Below, piece after piece: positions 27,196 to 34,405 of a DNA stretch of 38,144 nucleotides. A model generated the notes under the pieces. That model was not told where the DNA came from. It worked only from the letters and a program-made list of their open reading frames with translations, and searched no databases. Position numbers and translations under genes: made by a program. The first letter of the stretch is position 1; the number at the start of each line of letters is the position of its first letter. This stretch comes from Mollicutes bacterium (GTDB taxonomy: Bacteria > Bacillota_I > Bacilli_A > RF39 > UBA660), in NCBI GenBank assembly GCA_012837765.1, contig DUQO01000012.1:1-38144 (forward strand), in the 5' to 3' direction.

Positions 27196-27204
27196 ATTAT
27201 ATCA
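27196..27204 (-). promoter_or_regulatory. Extended -10 promoter of the gene at 26105
   Basis: TG-A-TATAAT (27204-27196) lies about 20 bases before the ATG at 27172, giving a very short leader. No clear -35 box. Confidence 0.5.
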
Positions 27205-27211
27205 TTAAAAT

Positions 27212-27237
27212 AAAAAAATACGTATATACGTATTTTT
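27212..27237. terminator. Terminator after tRNA-Lys
   Basis: A palindromic stem around ATACGT/ACGTAT with a run of T on both strands lies 13 bases past the encoded CCA end of tRNA-Lys on the minus strand. Confidence 0.6.
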
Positions 27238-27249
27238 AAAATTAAAAAT

Positions 27250-27325
27250 TGGTGTCCCCTGAGGGATTCGAACCCGCGACCCACTGATTAAGAGTCAGTT
27301 GCTCTACCAACTGAGCTAAGGAGAC
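27250..27325 (-). tRNA. tRNA-Lys (anticodon CTT)
   Basis: Full cloverleaf of 76 bases. The acceptor stem pairs GTCTCCT with AGGGGAC (one G-U), the D arm has AGCTCAGTTGGTAGAGC, the anticodon stem ACTGA/TCAGT holds the loop CTCTTAA (anticodon CTT, reading AAG), and the T arm has GGTTCGAATCC. The discriminator is A and the CCA end is encoded. Its 3' end faces the decayed integrase segment, a common integration site for tyrosine recombinases. Confidence 0.97.
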
Positions 27326-27345
27326 ATTTTTCAAGTTGCGTATAT

Positions 27346-27373
27346 ATTATAACATATTTTTTATTATTGTCAC
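27346..27373 (-). promoter_or_regulatory. Promoter of tRNA-Lys
   Basis: GTGACA (27373-27368) lies 16 bases from TATAAT (27351-27346), with TG one base before the -10, about 20 bases upstream of the tRNA 5' end. Confidence 0.7.
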
Positions 27374-27532
27374 GTAAAAATTTATTCTTTTTTTAAAAAA
27401 TAAAATAATCACACAAATTATACAATCAATACCAAATAATACCACGAATTCATGAATAAGTAGGATAAAATAATCTTCATTAATAAATCCCTTAAATATA
27501 ATATACTGAATAAAAAAAAGGGGTGAAAAAAT

Positions 27533-28120
27533 ATGGACACTCATTTAAATTGCCATGATAAACATGAAAAAAACATAGAAAAGTAATGTTGCAATAGATG
27601 GATTAAAGTTTTTTTATTATTTATTCCACTACTCTTTTTAGTAATATTTATGTTGATTTTTGCTGTAATAAATAACCAAGGTCCACCTGGACCTCCTGGA
27701 CCTGGCAGTGCATTAGTAGGTTTACAAGTACAATTGACTGATGAAACAGCAATAATTGAAAACGATAGTCCAATTATCTTTAACACATTATTTAATGATG
27801 TAACCGATGCTGTTTCATACAATCCTGCTACAGGTTTATTTACAATAACTGAAACAGGCAATTATTACATAGATTGGTGGGTAGCAGTTGACGGTTCTCC
27901 TGTTGCTATTACGATCGATGTATCTTTAGTAACATCAAATGGTGTTGTGGCAACATCAAGTTCTCCAATATTATCTGGTGTTGTAACAGGCAGTACTTTA
28001 ATCAGTGTTACTGAAGCACCAATTACATTCCGTTTAGTAAATACTACTGGCAATGAAATATTTATTGGTAATACTACTGTAAAAGCTAATTTGACAGTTG
28101 TTTATCTAGCTTCTGTTTAA
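27533..28120 (+). pseudogene. Membrane-anchored collagen-like surface protein interrupted by an in-frame TAA
   Basis: The ATG at 27533 follows GGGGTG at good spacing and gives MDTHLNCHDKHEKNIEK, then TAA (27584-27586). The same frame continues at once: CCNRWIKVFLLFIPLLF, a membrane helix, NNQ, then the collagen triplets GPPGPPGPG, then a C-terminal domain of about 135 residues rich in Thr, Val and Ile (ALVGLQVQLTDETA to TVKANLTVVYLASV). That domain resembles the trimeric C1q/BclA-like jelly-roll heads of exosporium and surface collagen-like proteins. Intact, it would be about 195 residues with the head outside. The first ATG after the stop (27650) has no ribosome binding site and lies inside the membrane helix. 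A terminator follows the distal stop. Confidence 0.72.
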
Positions 28121-28125
28121 AATAG

Positions 28126-28154
28126 AAAGCAAGCAATTAAATTGCTTGCTTTTT
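28126..28154 (+). terminator. Terminator of the collagen-like gene
   Basis: An inverted repeat of 13 bases (28126-28138 with 28140-28152; effective loop about 5 bases) built on GCAAGCAA is followed by T. Confidence 0.85.
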
Positions 28155-28164
28155 GTATTCTTAA

Positions 28165-28241
<77 letters not shown>

Positions 28242-28253
28242 AATGCATGTATC

Positions 28254-28282
28254 ATTTTACAATATAATTAATTAAATATCAA
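28254..28282 (-). promoter_or_regulatory. Promoter of tRNA-Val
   Basis: TTGATA (28282-28277) lies 17 bases from TAAAAT (28259-28254), about 13 bases before the tRNA 5' end. Confidence 0.7.
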
Positions 28283-28292
28283 CAAAAAATCA

Positions 28293-28321
28293 AAACAAAA
28301 GACAACTTATTTTAGTTGTCT
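28293..28321 (-). terminator. Terminator of the hydrolase-murF-ddl operon
   Basis: AGACAACT (28300-28307) pairs with AGTTGTCT (28314-28321). T-rich sequence follows on the minus strand. It overlaps the ddl stop. Confidence 0.75.
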
Positions 28322-29497
28322 GAACTTTAACTTACCTTTTGATCCTTTTAAACCATTAAAATCTTTTAATATATTTGATTCAAAAGAATATACCATTTTA
28401 GTCTTTCTTTTATATTCTTTTATTCCTAGTGTTATTAAGTCATCTAATAATGATGTATAATCTTTTCCAATTGGTTCAAATAAATAGAATGATAATGATC
28501 CTGGAATAGTGTTTATTTCATTTATATATACTTTGTTCTTTTTACCATCGACTAAGAAGTCAATTCTACATACTCCAGATGAATTCAATACCCTAAATAC
28601 TTTTTTAGCTAGATCTCTTATTTCTTTTCTAAGTTCATCATCTATATTAGCTGGTATTCTTCTATTAGTAGATGCCATTCCTTTAGATTTACCACCCTTT
28701 GTATTACCTAAGTATTTATCTCTATATGTTAAGAACTCATCAGCACTTATAACTTCTTCTATTTCACTTGTTTGTTGATATTCATAATTACCTAAAACAG
28801 CACAATTTACTTCAATTAAATCATTTACTACTTCTTCAACAACAATCTTATTATCATATTGCATCGCATCTTCAATAGCTCGATCTATTTCTTCTATTTT
28901 ATTTACTTTACTTATACCTATACTACTTCCTAATTTAGCTGGTTTTACTATAACAGGAAAATTTAGTTTCTTAATTCTTTCAATGATCGGTTTTGAATCA
29001 TCTATATATTCACTATCGAAAAACCATTCATATTTTGTTATTGGCATTTTTTCTGCTTCAAATATTTGTTTCATAAAAACTTTGTCTTGTCCTACAACAG
29101 ATGCATATATATCACTTCCTACATAAGGAATACCTATTAAATTTAAATAACCTGCTAAAGTTCCATCTTCTATATTAACACCATGTACTATTGGAAATGC
29201 TATATCTATTTCATTTATAACTCTTTTTAAACCTTTTGTACTTTGTAAAATAAATCGACCATTCTTATTACATAAAATTATCTTTTTAGCATATTTTTTT
29301 AAATTATCTAAATCTTGATAATTACTTATATCTTTAAGTAAATTACCTGTATACCATTCTTTTTCTTTTGTTATATAGATTGGAACAATTTCATATTTAT
29401 TGCTATCTAAAAATTTCATAGCTTGAACAGCTGATATGATGCTTACCTCATGTTCAACTGTTTCTCCTCCAAAAATAACACCTATTCTTAATTTCAT
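28307..29497 (-). CDS. ddl: D-alanine--D-alanine ligase
   Basis: ATP-grasp enzyme that joins two D-Ala for peptidoglycan. Its 396 residues are longer than the usual 310-370. Seen motifs: IGVIFGGETVEHEVS at the start (E17, S19 contact the first D-Ala), DKVFMKQIFE near the ATP site, VKPAKLGSSIGI (ATP-grasp lysine and glycine loop), and the metal-binding NEINTIPGSLSFYLF near the C-terminus. A positively charged C-terminal extension of about 30 residues ends the protein. Its ribosome binding site (TAGGAG) includes the stop codon of murF, whose product uses the dipeptide made here. A change to D-Lac or D-Ser specificity is not evident. Confidence 0.95.
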   Translation of the reverse strand: MKLRIGVIFGGETVEHEVSIISAVQAMKFLDSNKYEIVPIYITKEKEWYTGNLLKDISNYQDLDNLKKYAKKIILCNKNGRFILQSTKGLKRVINEIDIAFPIVHGVNIEDGTLAGYLNLIGIPYVGSDIYASVVGQDKVFMKQIFEAEKMPITKYEWFFDSEYIDDSKPIIERIKKLNFPVIVKPAKLGSSIGISKVNKIEEIDRAIEDAMQYDNKIVVEEVVNDLIEVNCAVLGNYEYQQTSEIEEVISADEFLTYRDKYLGNTKGGKSKGMASTNRRIPANIDDELRKEIRDLAKKVFRVLNSSGVCRIDFLVDGKKNKVYINEINTIPGSLSFYLFEPIGKDYTSLLDDLITLGIKEYKRKTKMVYSFESNILKDFNGLKGSKGKLKFRQLK

Positions 29498-29508
29498 AAA
29501 CTCAACTC

Positions 29509-31101
29509 CTATTCATTAAATATATCAGGCAAATCATTTTCTAATAAAATATACGTGTTTCCATCTTTTAATTTTTCTAGTAAAGCTAAGGCTTGCTTTA
29601 CATCATTCACAATATGAATTTTTTTAGAACTATACTTAGCTTCTTTTAAGGCATCTTGAATTGGTTTAGTTTGATTTTTTCCAACTAATATTACTTCATC
29701 ACATACCTTTGATATTTGAAGACCAAACTCTTTATTTAATTCATATTGTTTTTCTCCAAGTTCTGTCATACCAGGTGTTACTATTATTTTTTTACCAGGC
29801 ATAGTATTTAATACTTCAACTGCCATCTTTGAGCCCTCTGGATTTGAATTATAGGCATCATCAATTAAGAACATATCTAAATATTTTTTTAATTCAAGTC
29901 GATGTTCTACCGGTTTAACTCTTTTTACTGCTCTTTGTAATTCTGGGATAGTAATACCCAGCTCATAGCCTAAAGCTATAGCACCTAAAATGTTATATAC
30001 ATTAGCATATCCTAATAATTTTGTTTCAAACTTATATTTTTTCTTATCACCTTTAAATATAATATCGAAGGTAGTTCCTTCATGAGACGATTTAATATTA
30101 GTTGCTCTTACATCTACATCTTTTTTATCAATACCAATCCATTTTATCTGACAATTATTTTTTAATTTATAATTTAATTGAAGATCATCATCTTTATTCA
30201 AAATACCTATTCCATCTTGTGGTAGGCTTTCAATAAGTTCAAATTTAGTCTTTTGAATATTTTCTTGAGAACCAAAAGATTCTAAATGAGCGGTTCCAAT
30301 CTTAGTTAAAATCCCATATTTAGGTTTTACAAAATCACACAGTTCTTTTATTTCACCTTTTTTATAAGCTCCCATTTCAGCTATAAGGATTTCAGTAAAT
30401 TTATCTAAATAATTATTGGTAGTAATCATTAAACCATATGGTGTATTATAATTCTTTGGTGTTGGTAAAGTATTATATTTTATACTCAAGATATCATTTA
30501 ATATATTCTTACTACTTGTTTTACCATAACTTCCAGTAATACCTATAACCTTTAAATGAGACATATTTTTAAGTGTTTTTTTAGCTTTGTTAAAATAGTA
30601 ATAATATACTAGTTTTTCAACTGGTATATTTATTATAACAACTATCAATAAAATAAAATATTGAAAATAAGCGAGTAATATATATATGTATAAGTAATCT
30701 TTTATTTTTGACAAATCATAATTATTTATTATATATATAGTAGGTATTAAATATAAAATAAAAGTAGTTATTATTATTCGTTTTATTCTTCCTGTTATAA
30801 CTAAAGGAAGTTTCTTTGGCTCTTTTTTCATCTTATCATATGTTTTTATGAAAGCTATGCCATACACTATAACTACTAAGATAGTTATAATTATATTATT
30901 TGATATAAAAGGAATAATAACAGCTAAACATAATGGGATTAAATCAATTAAATCAAATACTTTAGTTCTATTTTTTGAAATCCATTTAATATACCTTTTA
31001 TTACGATTATATAAATTTTGTTGAAGCATATGTAATGCTTTTTTTGTTCTTAAAAAAGTGTAAGCAAACCATACTATTAGACATAGTATAAAATAAATCA
31101 T
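29509..31101 (-). CDS. murF: MurF-like UDP-MurNAc-tripeptide--D-Ala-D-Ala ligase with membrane domain
   Basis: A 530-residue protein. Residues 1-165 hold four or five hydrophobic helices (near 1-18, 48-85, 108-126, 138-160) in place of the normal soluble UDP-binding domain. The Mur ligase core follows: GSYGKTS (190-196, ATP loop), ILIAEMGAYKKGEI, KIGTAHLESFGS, IDDAYNSNPEGSK and TPGMTELG, which match MurF rather than MurC/D/E. The reaction adds D-Ala-D-Ala to the UDP-linked tripeptide. The ATG overlaps the TGA of the upstream hydrolase gene (ATGA), and ddl follows. The membrane domain suggests that the enzyme works at the membrane; whether it takes a nucleotide or a lipid-linked substrate is open. 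Confidence 0.88.
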   Translation of the reverse strand: MIYFILCLIVWFAYTFLRTKKALHMLQQNLYNRNKRYIKWISKNRTKVFDLIDLIPLCLAVIIPFISNNIIITILVVIVYGIAFIKTYDKMKKEPKKLPLVITGRIKRIIITTFILYLIPTIYIINNYDLSKIKDYLYIYILLAYFQYFILLIVVIINIPVEKLVYYYYFNKAKKTLKNMSHLKVIGITGSYGKTSSKNILNDILSIKYNTLPTPKNYNTPYGLMITTNNYLDKFTEILIAEMGAYKKGEIKELCDFVKPKYGILTKIGTAHLESFGSQENIQKTKFELIESLPQDGIGILNKDDDLQLNYKLKNNCQIKWIGIDKKDVDVRATNIKSSHEGTTFDIIFKGDKKKYKFETKLLGYANVYNILGAIALGYELGITIPELQRAVKRVKPVEHRLELKKYLDMFLIDDAYNSNPEGSKMAVEVLNTMPGKKIIVTPGMTELGEKQYELNKEFGLQISKVCDEVILVGKNQTKPIQDALKEAKYSSKKIHIVNDVKQALALLEKLKDGNTYILLENDLPDIFNE

Positions 31102-31835
31102 TTTTTCACATCCTTTAGGAATTCATTTATTATATTTACTGTTTGATCTATTCTTTCAAGATATGCATAATGAGTACATCCTTCATATATAATTAAACCA
31201 CAATCATTGATTGTATTTTCTATTACTTTTGCTTCTTCTACTGGCACTTCTGTATCTTCAGAACCCCATATAAGGATTGTTGAAGCTTTAATTTTAGTTA
31301 AATAATCATATAAATTTTCATTGATGACATTAACTAATATTTTCCTCATTATTGGTGTTGCATTACGATAATCAGTTGACCCCATATGTTTTTTTGCAAA
31401 GCCTTCTAAACGTTTTATAACAGGCACCTTTTTCATGAACTTTAATACTTTTAATTTTAGATCAGCTTTTTTATTACTTCTTCTAAATGGGGCTGCAAAA
31501 AGGATTAGTTTTGTAACAGGTTTTAATGCTGCATATATAATAGCAACTCTACCACCAAAAGAATGACCAATGAGAATTGGCTCTTTAATTTTTAGTTTGC
31601 TTAAAAACTCATCTAATAATTCATAATAATTATAAACTGTAAGAGCAGTTGGTGGTTCTCCGCTTTTTCCAAATCCCGGAAAATCAATTATTGTTATTCT
31701 GAAATCTTCTTCTAATCTTCTTCCGATAGGATCCATCATTTCAATGTTTTGACCCCATCCATGAAGTAAAACAATGTCCTTTCCCTCTTTGTTACCATAT
31801 TGAACATAGTTTATATTTACATCTTTGATATTCAT
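31098..31835 (-). CDS. Alpha/beta hydrolase
   Basis: A 245-residue alpha/beta-hydrolase fold protein. The triad is visible: Ser92 in GHSFGG, Asp194 in WGSEDTEVP and His222 in CTHYAYLE, with the oxyanion segment LLHGWGQN near 23-30. No signal peptide, so it is cytosolic. The substrate cannot be read from sequence. The start is the ATG at 31835, with GGTGAT four bases before it; two GTG codons from 31847 overlap that site. It leads an operon with murF (4-base overlap) and ddl, so a role in cell-wall precursor handling is likely but inferred. Confidence 0.85.
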   Translation of the reverse strand: MNIKDVNINYVQYGNKEGKDIVLLHGWGQNIEMMDPIGRRLEEDFRITIIDFPGFGKSGEPPTALTVYNYYELLDEFLSKLKIKEPILIGHSFGGRVAIIYAALKPVTKLILFAAPFRRSNKKADLKLKVLKFMKKVPVIKRLEGFAKKHMGSTDYRNATPIMRKILVNVINENLYDYLTKIKASTILIWGSEDTEVPVEEAKVIENTINDCGLIIYEGCTHYAYLERIDQTVNIINEFLKDVKK

Positions 31836-31869
31836 TTTAATCACCACTCACTATATTATATGTGATAAT

Positions 31870-31896
31870 AACCCAATGGGTTCTATATCCATTATA
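31870..31896 (-). promoter_or_regulatory. Promoter -10 with an overlapping palindrome, hydrolase-murF-ddl operon
   Basis: TATAAT (31896-31891) has no good -35 box. Just downstream, where transcription should start, lies a 13-base perfect palindrome, AACCCA-A-TGGGTT (31870-31882). It could be an operator or a small 5' hairpin. Confidence 0.45.
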
Positions 31897-31962
31897 CAAT
31901 AACTTTAAAAAAAAGAGCGGATTATTTACACTTTTAAGCGAAAAGTAAAAGTAAAGTTTACA

Positions 31963-31998
31963 AATAATAAGGACAACATTGATATTGTTCTTATTATT
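31963..31998 (-). terminator. Terminator of the LysM helical protein gene
   Basis: A 14-bp stem with one G-U pair (31963-31976 with 31985-31998) and an 8-base loop abuts the stop at 31999. The minus-strand tail is T-rich but short. Confidence 0.7.
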
Positions 31999-32721
31999 TT
32001 ACAGAAATTGATTAGGAAATTGTTCTATTATTCCATTGGTAAAGTAATCGGACATCATAATAACTTGTTCTCTAGCTTCATCAAACGCATCCATCTCGGC
32101 GGCATAATTAGATGCTAAACGATTTGACAATATTCTTTTAATACGATCTATATGACCATACATAAATTGTCTAACTTCATCTTCTTGAAAAAACGGGTTT
32201 ATTTCATTGAACAGCGCAGCTATATTATCAGCATTTTGCAACCATTCTCTATTATACGTCTCAGCATTTGCATTATCACCTTTTTTAGTGGCATCTATAA
32301 ACTTGCTACCAATTAAAAGATGATTTCTAAATAAATTAGTTATCCTATCAGCTATTTCACTACCATAATATCTTCTGAATAAATTTCCTATCTCAATGAC
32401 ATTTCTTAACATTCTTTCGTTTATCACATCTATATCATTTAAATTATTAACTACACTTACTATAGATTGTCTTTCTAAAATCACATTATTGTCAAATAAG
32501 GCTGCCATATTATCCATCAATTCTAGTTCGCGCTCTGTTATCGCATTACTAGGAATATTTGGTCTTCTATATATTATTATTTGATCTCCTACCACTAATC
32601 TATTAGGATCTAAATATGGATTAGCATCCATTATAATATCAACTGTTGTATTATATCTTCTAGCTAAACTATAAAGTGTATCACCCGGTGCAATCACATG
32701 AATAATAATGTCTTTATTCAT
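31999..32721 (-). CDS. LysM protein with a helical domain common in endospore formers
   Basis: A 240-residue protein. Residues 5-52 are a LysM domain (IIHVIAPGDTLYSLARRYN to VVGDQIIIYRR). Residues about 60-240 are an all-helical domain with INERMLRNVIEIGNLFRRYYG, LFRNHLLIGSKFIDATKKGD, REWLQNADNIAALFNEINPFF and MMSDYFTNGIIEQFPNQF. This matches a family abundant in Bacillus and Paenibacillus that is often mislabelled acetylglutamate kinase; its function is unknown. There is no signal peptide. AGGAGGGG lies three to four bases before the ATG, a tight spacing. The next LysM gene, at 33250, points the other way. Confidence 0.75.
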   Translation of the reverse strand: MNKDIIIHVIAPGDTLYSLARRYNTTVDIIMDANPYLDPNRLVVGDQIIIYRRPNIPSNAITERELELMDNMAALFDNNVILERQSIVSVVNNLNDIDVINERMLRNVIEIGNLFRRYYGSEIADRITNLFRNHLLIGSKFIDATKKGDNANAETYNREWLQNADNIAALFNEINPFFQEDEVRQFMYGHIDRIKRILSNRLASNYAAEMDAFDEAREQVIMMSDYFTNGIIEQFPNQFL

Positions 32722-32785
32722 AATCCCCTCCTACATTACTTTTTCATTATATATTATGCAGAGTAATTTTTTGGGTGATTAATCT

Positions 32786-32809
32786 AAAAAAGTTCCTAAT
32801 AAGAACTTT
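32786..32809 (-). terminator. Terminator of the Cys-rich protein gene
   Basis: AAAGTTC (32789-32795) pairs with GAACTTT (32803-32809). Six T follow on the minus strand. It overlaps the stop codon. Confidence 0.75.
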
Positions 32810-33105
32810 AGTGTTTTGCTTTTTTACTTAAAACTTTGTATTGACCGACAATCACATCATTTTCCCATCCTAAGCAAAGATGTCCAACTGGTTTTCCTTT
32901 TTCATCTACTCCATATTTTTCATTTGATGGTATTGTACAAATACCATTAGTACAATTTAAGCAACATGCTTCTTTTACTAATTTTTTAATATATTTTCGT
33001 TCATCGGGTGTAAGAAAAGAAGCTACTTTTTTTGTAAAAATCATCTTCGTTCACTACTCTACTTATTATTTCTGATAGGTCTGTAAATGTTGGTTTTTCA
33101 CTCAT
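32808..33105 (-). pseudogene. Small Cys-rich protein (Cys-rich VLP-like) with a homopolymer frameshift
   Basis: An ATG at 33105, five bases after GGAGG, starts MSEKPTFTDLSEIISRVVNE and DDFYKK. At an A7 run of the coding strand (33033-33027) this frame passes into SSFFSYTR and stops. The neighbouring frame carries the expected continuation: VASFLTPDERKYIKKLVKEA, CCLNCTNGIC, then GHLCLGW and a basic tail ending at 32808. With six A instead of seven, the two join exactly. LTPDER...CC..C..GIC resembles the Cys-rich VLP family. The ATG at 33044 in the second frame (giving 78 residues) has no good ribosome binding site. Confidence 0.65.
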
Positions 33106-33249
33106 ATAAACCTCCAAAAGCATTAATCTATTATTTATTTTATCATGATATTAAATCTGGAAACAAGCAAATTAATGATTCTTAGATAAATAATTAAAAC
33201 AGCAATATCGTAATGCATAGAATATAAAGAAACGAAAAGGAGTGATACT

Positions 33250-34380
33250 ATTATTATACATGTAGTAAAAGAAGGAGATTATTTATATAAGATTGGGCAA
33301 TTATATAATGTTGATTATAAAAAAATTGCTAGTGATAATGATATTCCCATTGATCAAATGTTAGTTGTTGGTCAAACTCTTGTAATACTTACTGATGATG
33401 TAGTGAAAGAAAGGGAAATAACAGTTAACGGATATGCTTTTCCAAACATTCAAGACGATGTTTTAGCTAAAGTTTTACCTTTCTTGACTTATCTTAGTAT
33501 TTTTAGTTACCACGTAAATTATAATGGTAGCTTAAAGATTATAAATGATGAGGATTTAATTAACACTGCTAAAGAGAATAATGTAACTCCTATTATGGTT
33601 ATAACCAATATTGGTAATGAAGGAAGATTTGATAGTGATCTAGCTCATGAAGTTTTAACTAATCCTGAGGTCCAAAACAAGGTAATTACTAATATATTAA
33701 ATATTATTACAAGTAAAGGATATGGGGGCTTAAATATTGATTTCGAATATGTTTATCCCGAAGATAGAAAAGCTTTTATTGAGTTTATTAGTAAAATAAA
33801 AACGGAACTTAATAATGAACTTCCACTTTTTGTAGCACTTGCTCCTAAAACAAGTTCTGATCAACCAGGATTATTGTATGAAGCTCATGATTATAAAATG
33901 ATTGGTCAGCTAGCTGATTATGTTATTTTAATGACCTATGAATGGGGATATTCTAGAGGTCCTGCTAGAGCTGTAGCACCTGTCAATCTTGTAGAACGAG
34001 TTGTTGCATATGCTGTAAGCGAAATCCCTTCTAATAAAATATTGATGGGTATCCCTAATTATGGATATGACTGGCTATTACCGTTTAAAGAAGGAAACAT
34101 TGCTAGATCAGTTGGTAATTATGAAGCTGTTTTATTAGCGATAAGTAGCAATCAATCTATCAATTATGATGAGGAAGCACAAGCCCCTTTTTTCAATTAT
34201 TATGATCCATTAGGAATAAGACACGAAGTATGGTTTGAAGATGCAAGAAGTATTCAAACTAAATTAAATTTAGTATTAAAGTATGATTTAGAAGGAATAA
34301 GTTACTGGACCATAAACAGAATATTCCCTCAAAATTATTTCGTTTTAAATTCTATGTTTGACATAAAAAAAGAAAGATAA
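33250..34380 (+). CDS. LysM-GH18 protein (SleL/YaaH-like N-acetylglucosaminidase) with apparent ATT start
   Basis: A 376-residue protein if read from ATT at 33250. AAGGAG (33237-33242) lies seven bases before it, and translation from there gives MIIHVVKEGDYLYKIGQLYN, a proper LysM N-terminus (residues 2-47). No ATG, GTG or TTG occurs in frame before 33358; starting there would cut off most of the LysM. The GH18 domain (about 55-370) has GGLNIDFEYV with D164 and the catalytic acid E166, plus ILMTYEWGYS and GISYWTINR. The family includes SleL/YaaH, which cut spore cortex peptidoglycan, and vegetative wall glucosaminidases. There is no signal peptide. It is convergent with thyA. Confidence 0.85.
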   Translation: MIIHVVKEGDYLYKIGQLYNVDYKKIASDNDIPIDQMLVVGQTLVILTDDVVKEREITVNGYAFPNIQDDVLAKVLPFLTYLSIFSYHVNYNGSLKIINDEDLINTAKENNVTPIMVITNIGNEGRFDSDLAHEVLTNPEVQNKVITNILNIITSKGYGGLNIDFEYVYPEDRKAFIEFISKIKTELNNELPLFVALAPKTSSDQPGLLYEAHDYKMIGQLADYVILMTYEWGYSRGPARAVAPVNLVERVVAYAVSEIPSNKILMGIPNYGYDWLLPFKEGNIARSVGNYEAVLLAISSNQSINYDEEAQAPFFNYYDPLGIRHEVWFEDARSIQTKLNLVLKYDLEGISYWTINRIFPQNYFVLNSMFDIKKER

Positions 34381-34391
34381 TCTTTCTTTTT
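34367..34391. terminator. Terminator between the GH18 gene and thyA
   Basis: AAAAAGAAAGA pairs with TCTTTCTTTTT across a TAA loop that contains the end of the GH18 stop codon. Runs of A and T on each side allow use on both strands. Confidence 0.6.
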
Positions 34392-34405
34392 CTTCTTGGT
34401 TTATT

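Noticed and set aside
27250-27325. Direct repeat of the tRNA-Lys 3' end as an attachment site for the dead integrase
   Set aside because: I looked for a second copy of the T-arm and acceptor sequence to the left and found none in the window, so the far boundary cannot be set.
27541-27861. Minus-strand open frame opposite the collagen-like gene
   Set aside because: It mirrors the Gly-Pro triplets and beta-rich head, has no ribosome binding site, and conflicts with the clear plus-strand signals.
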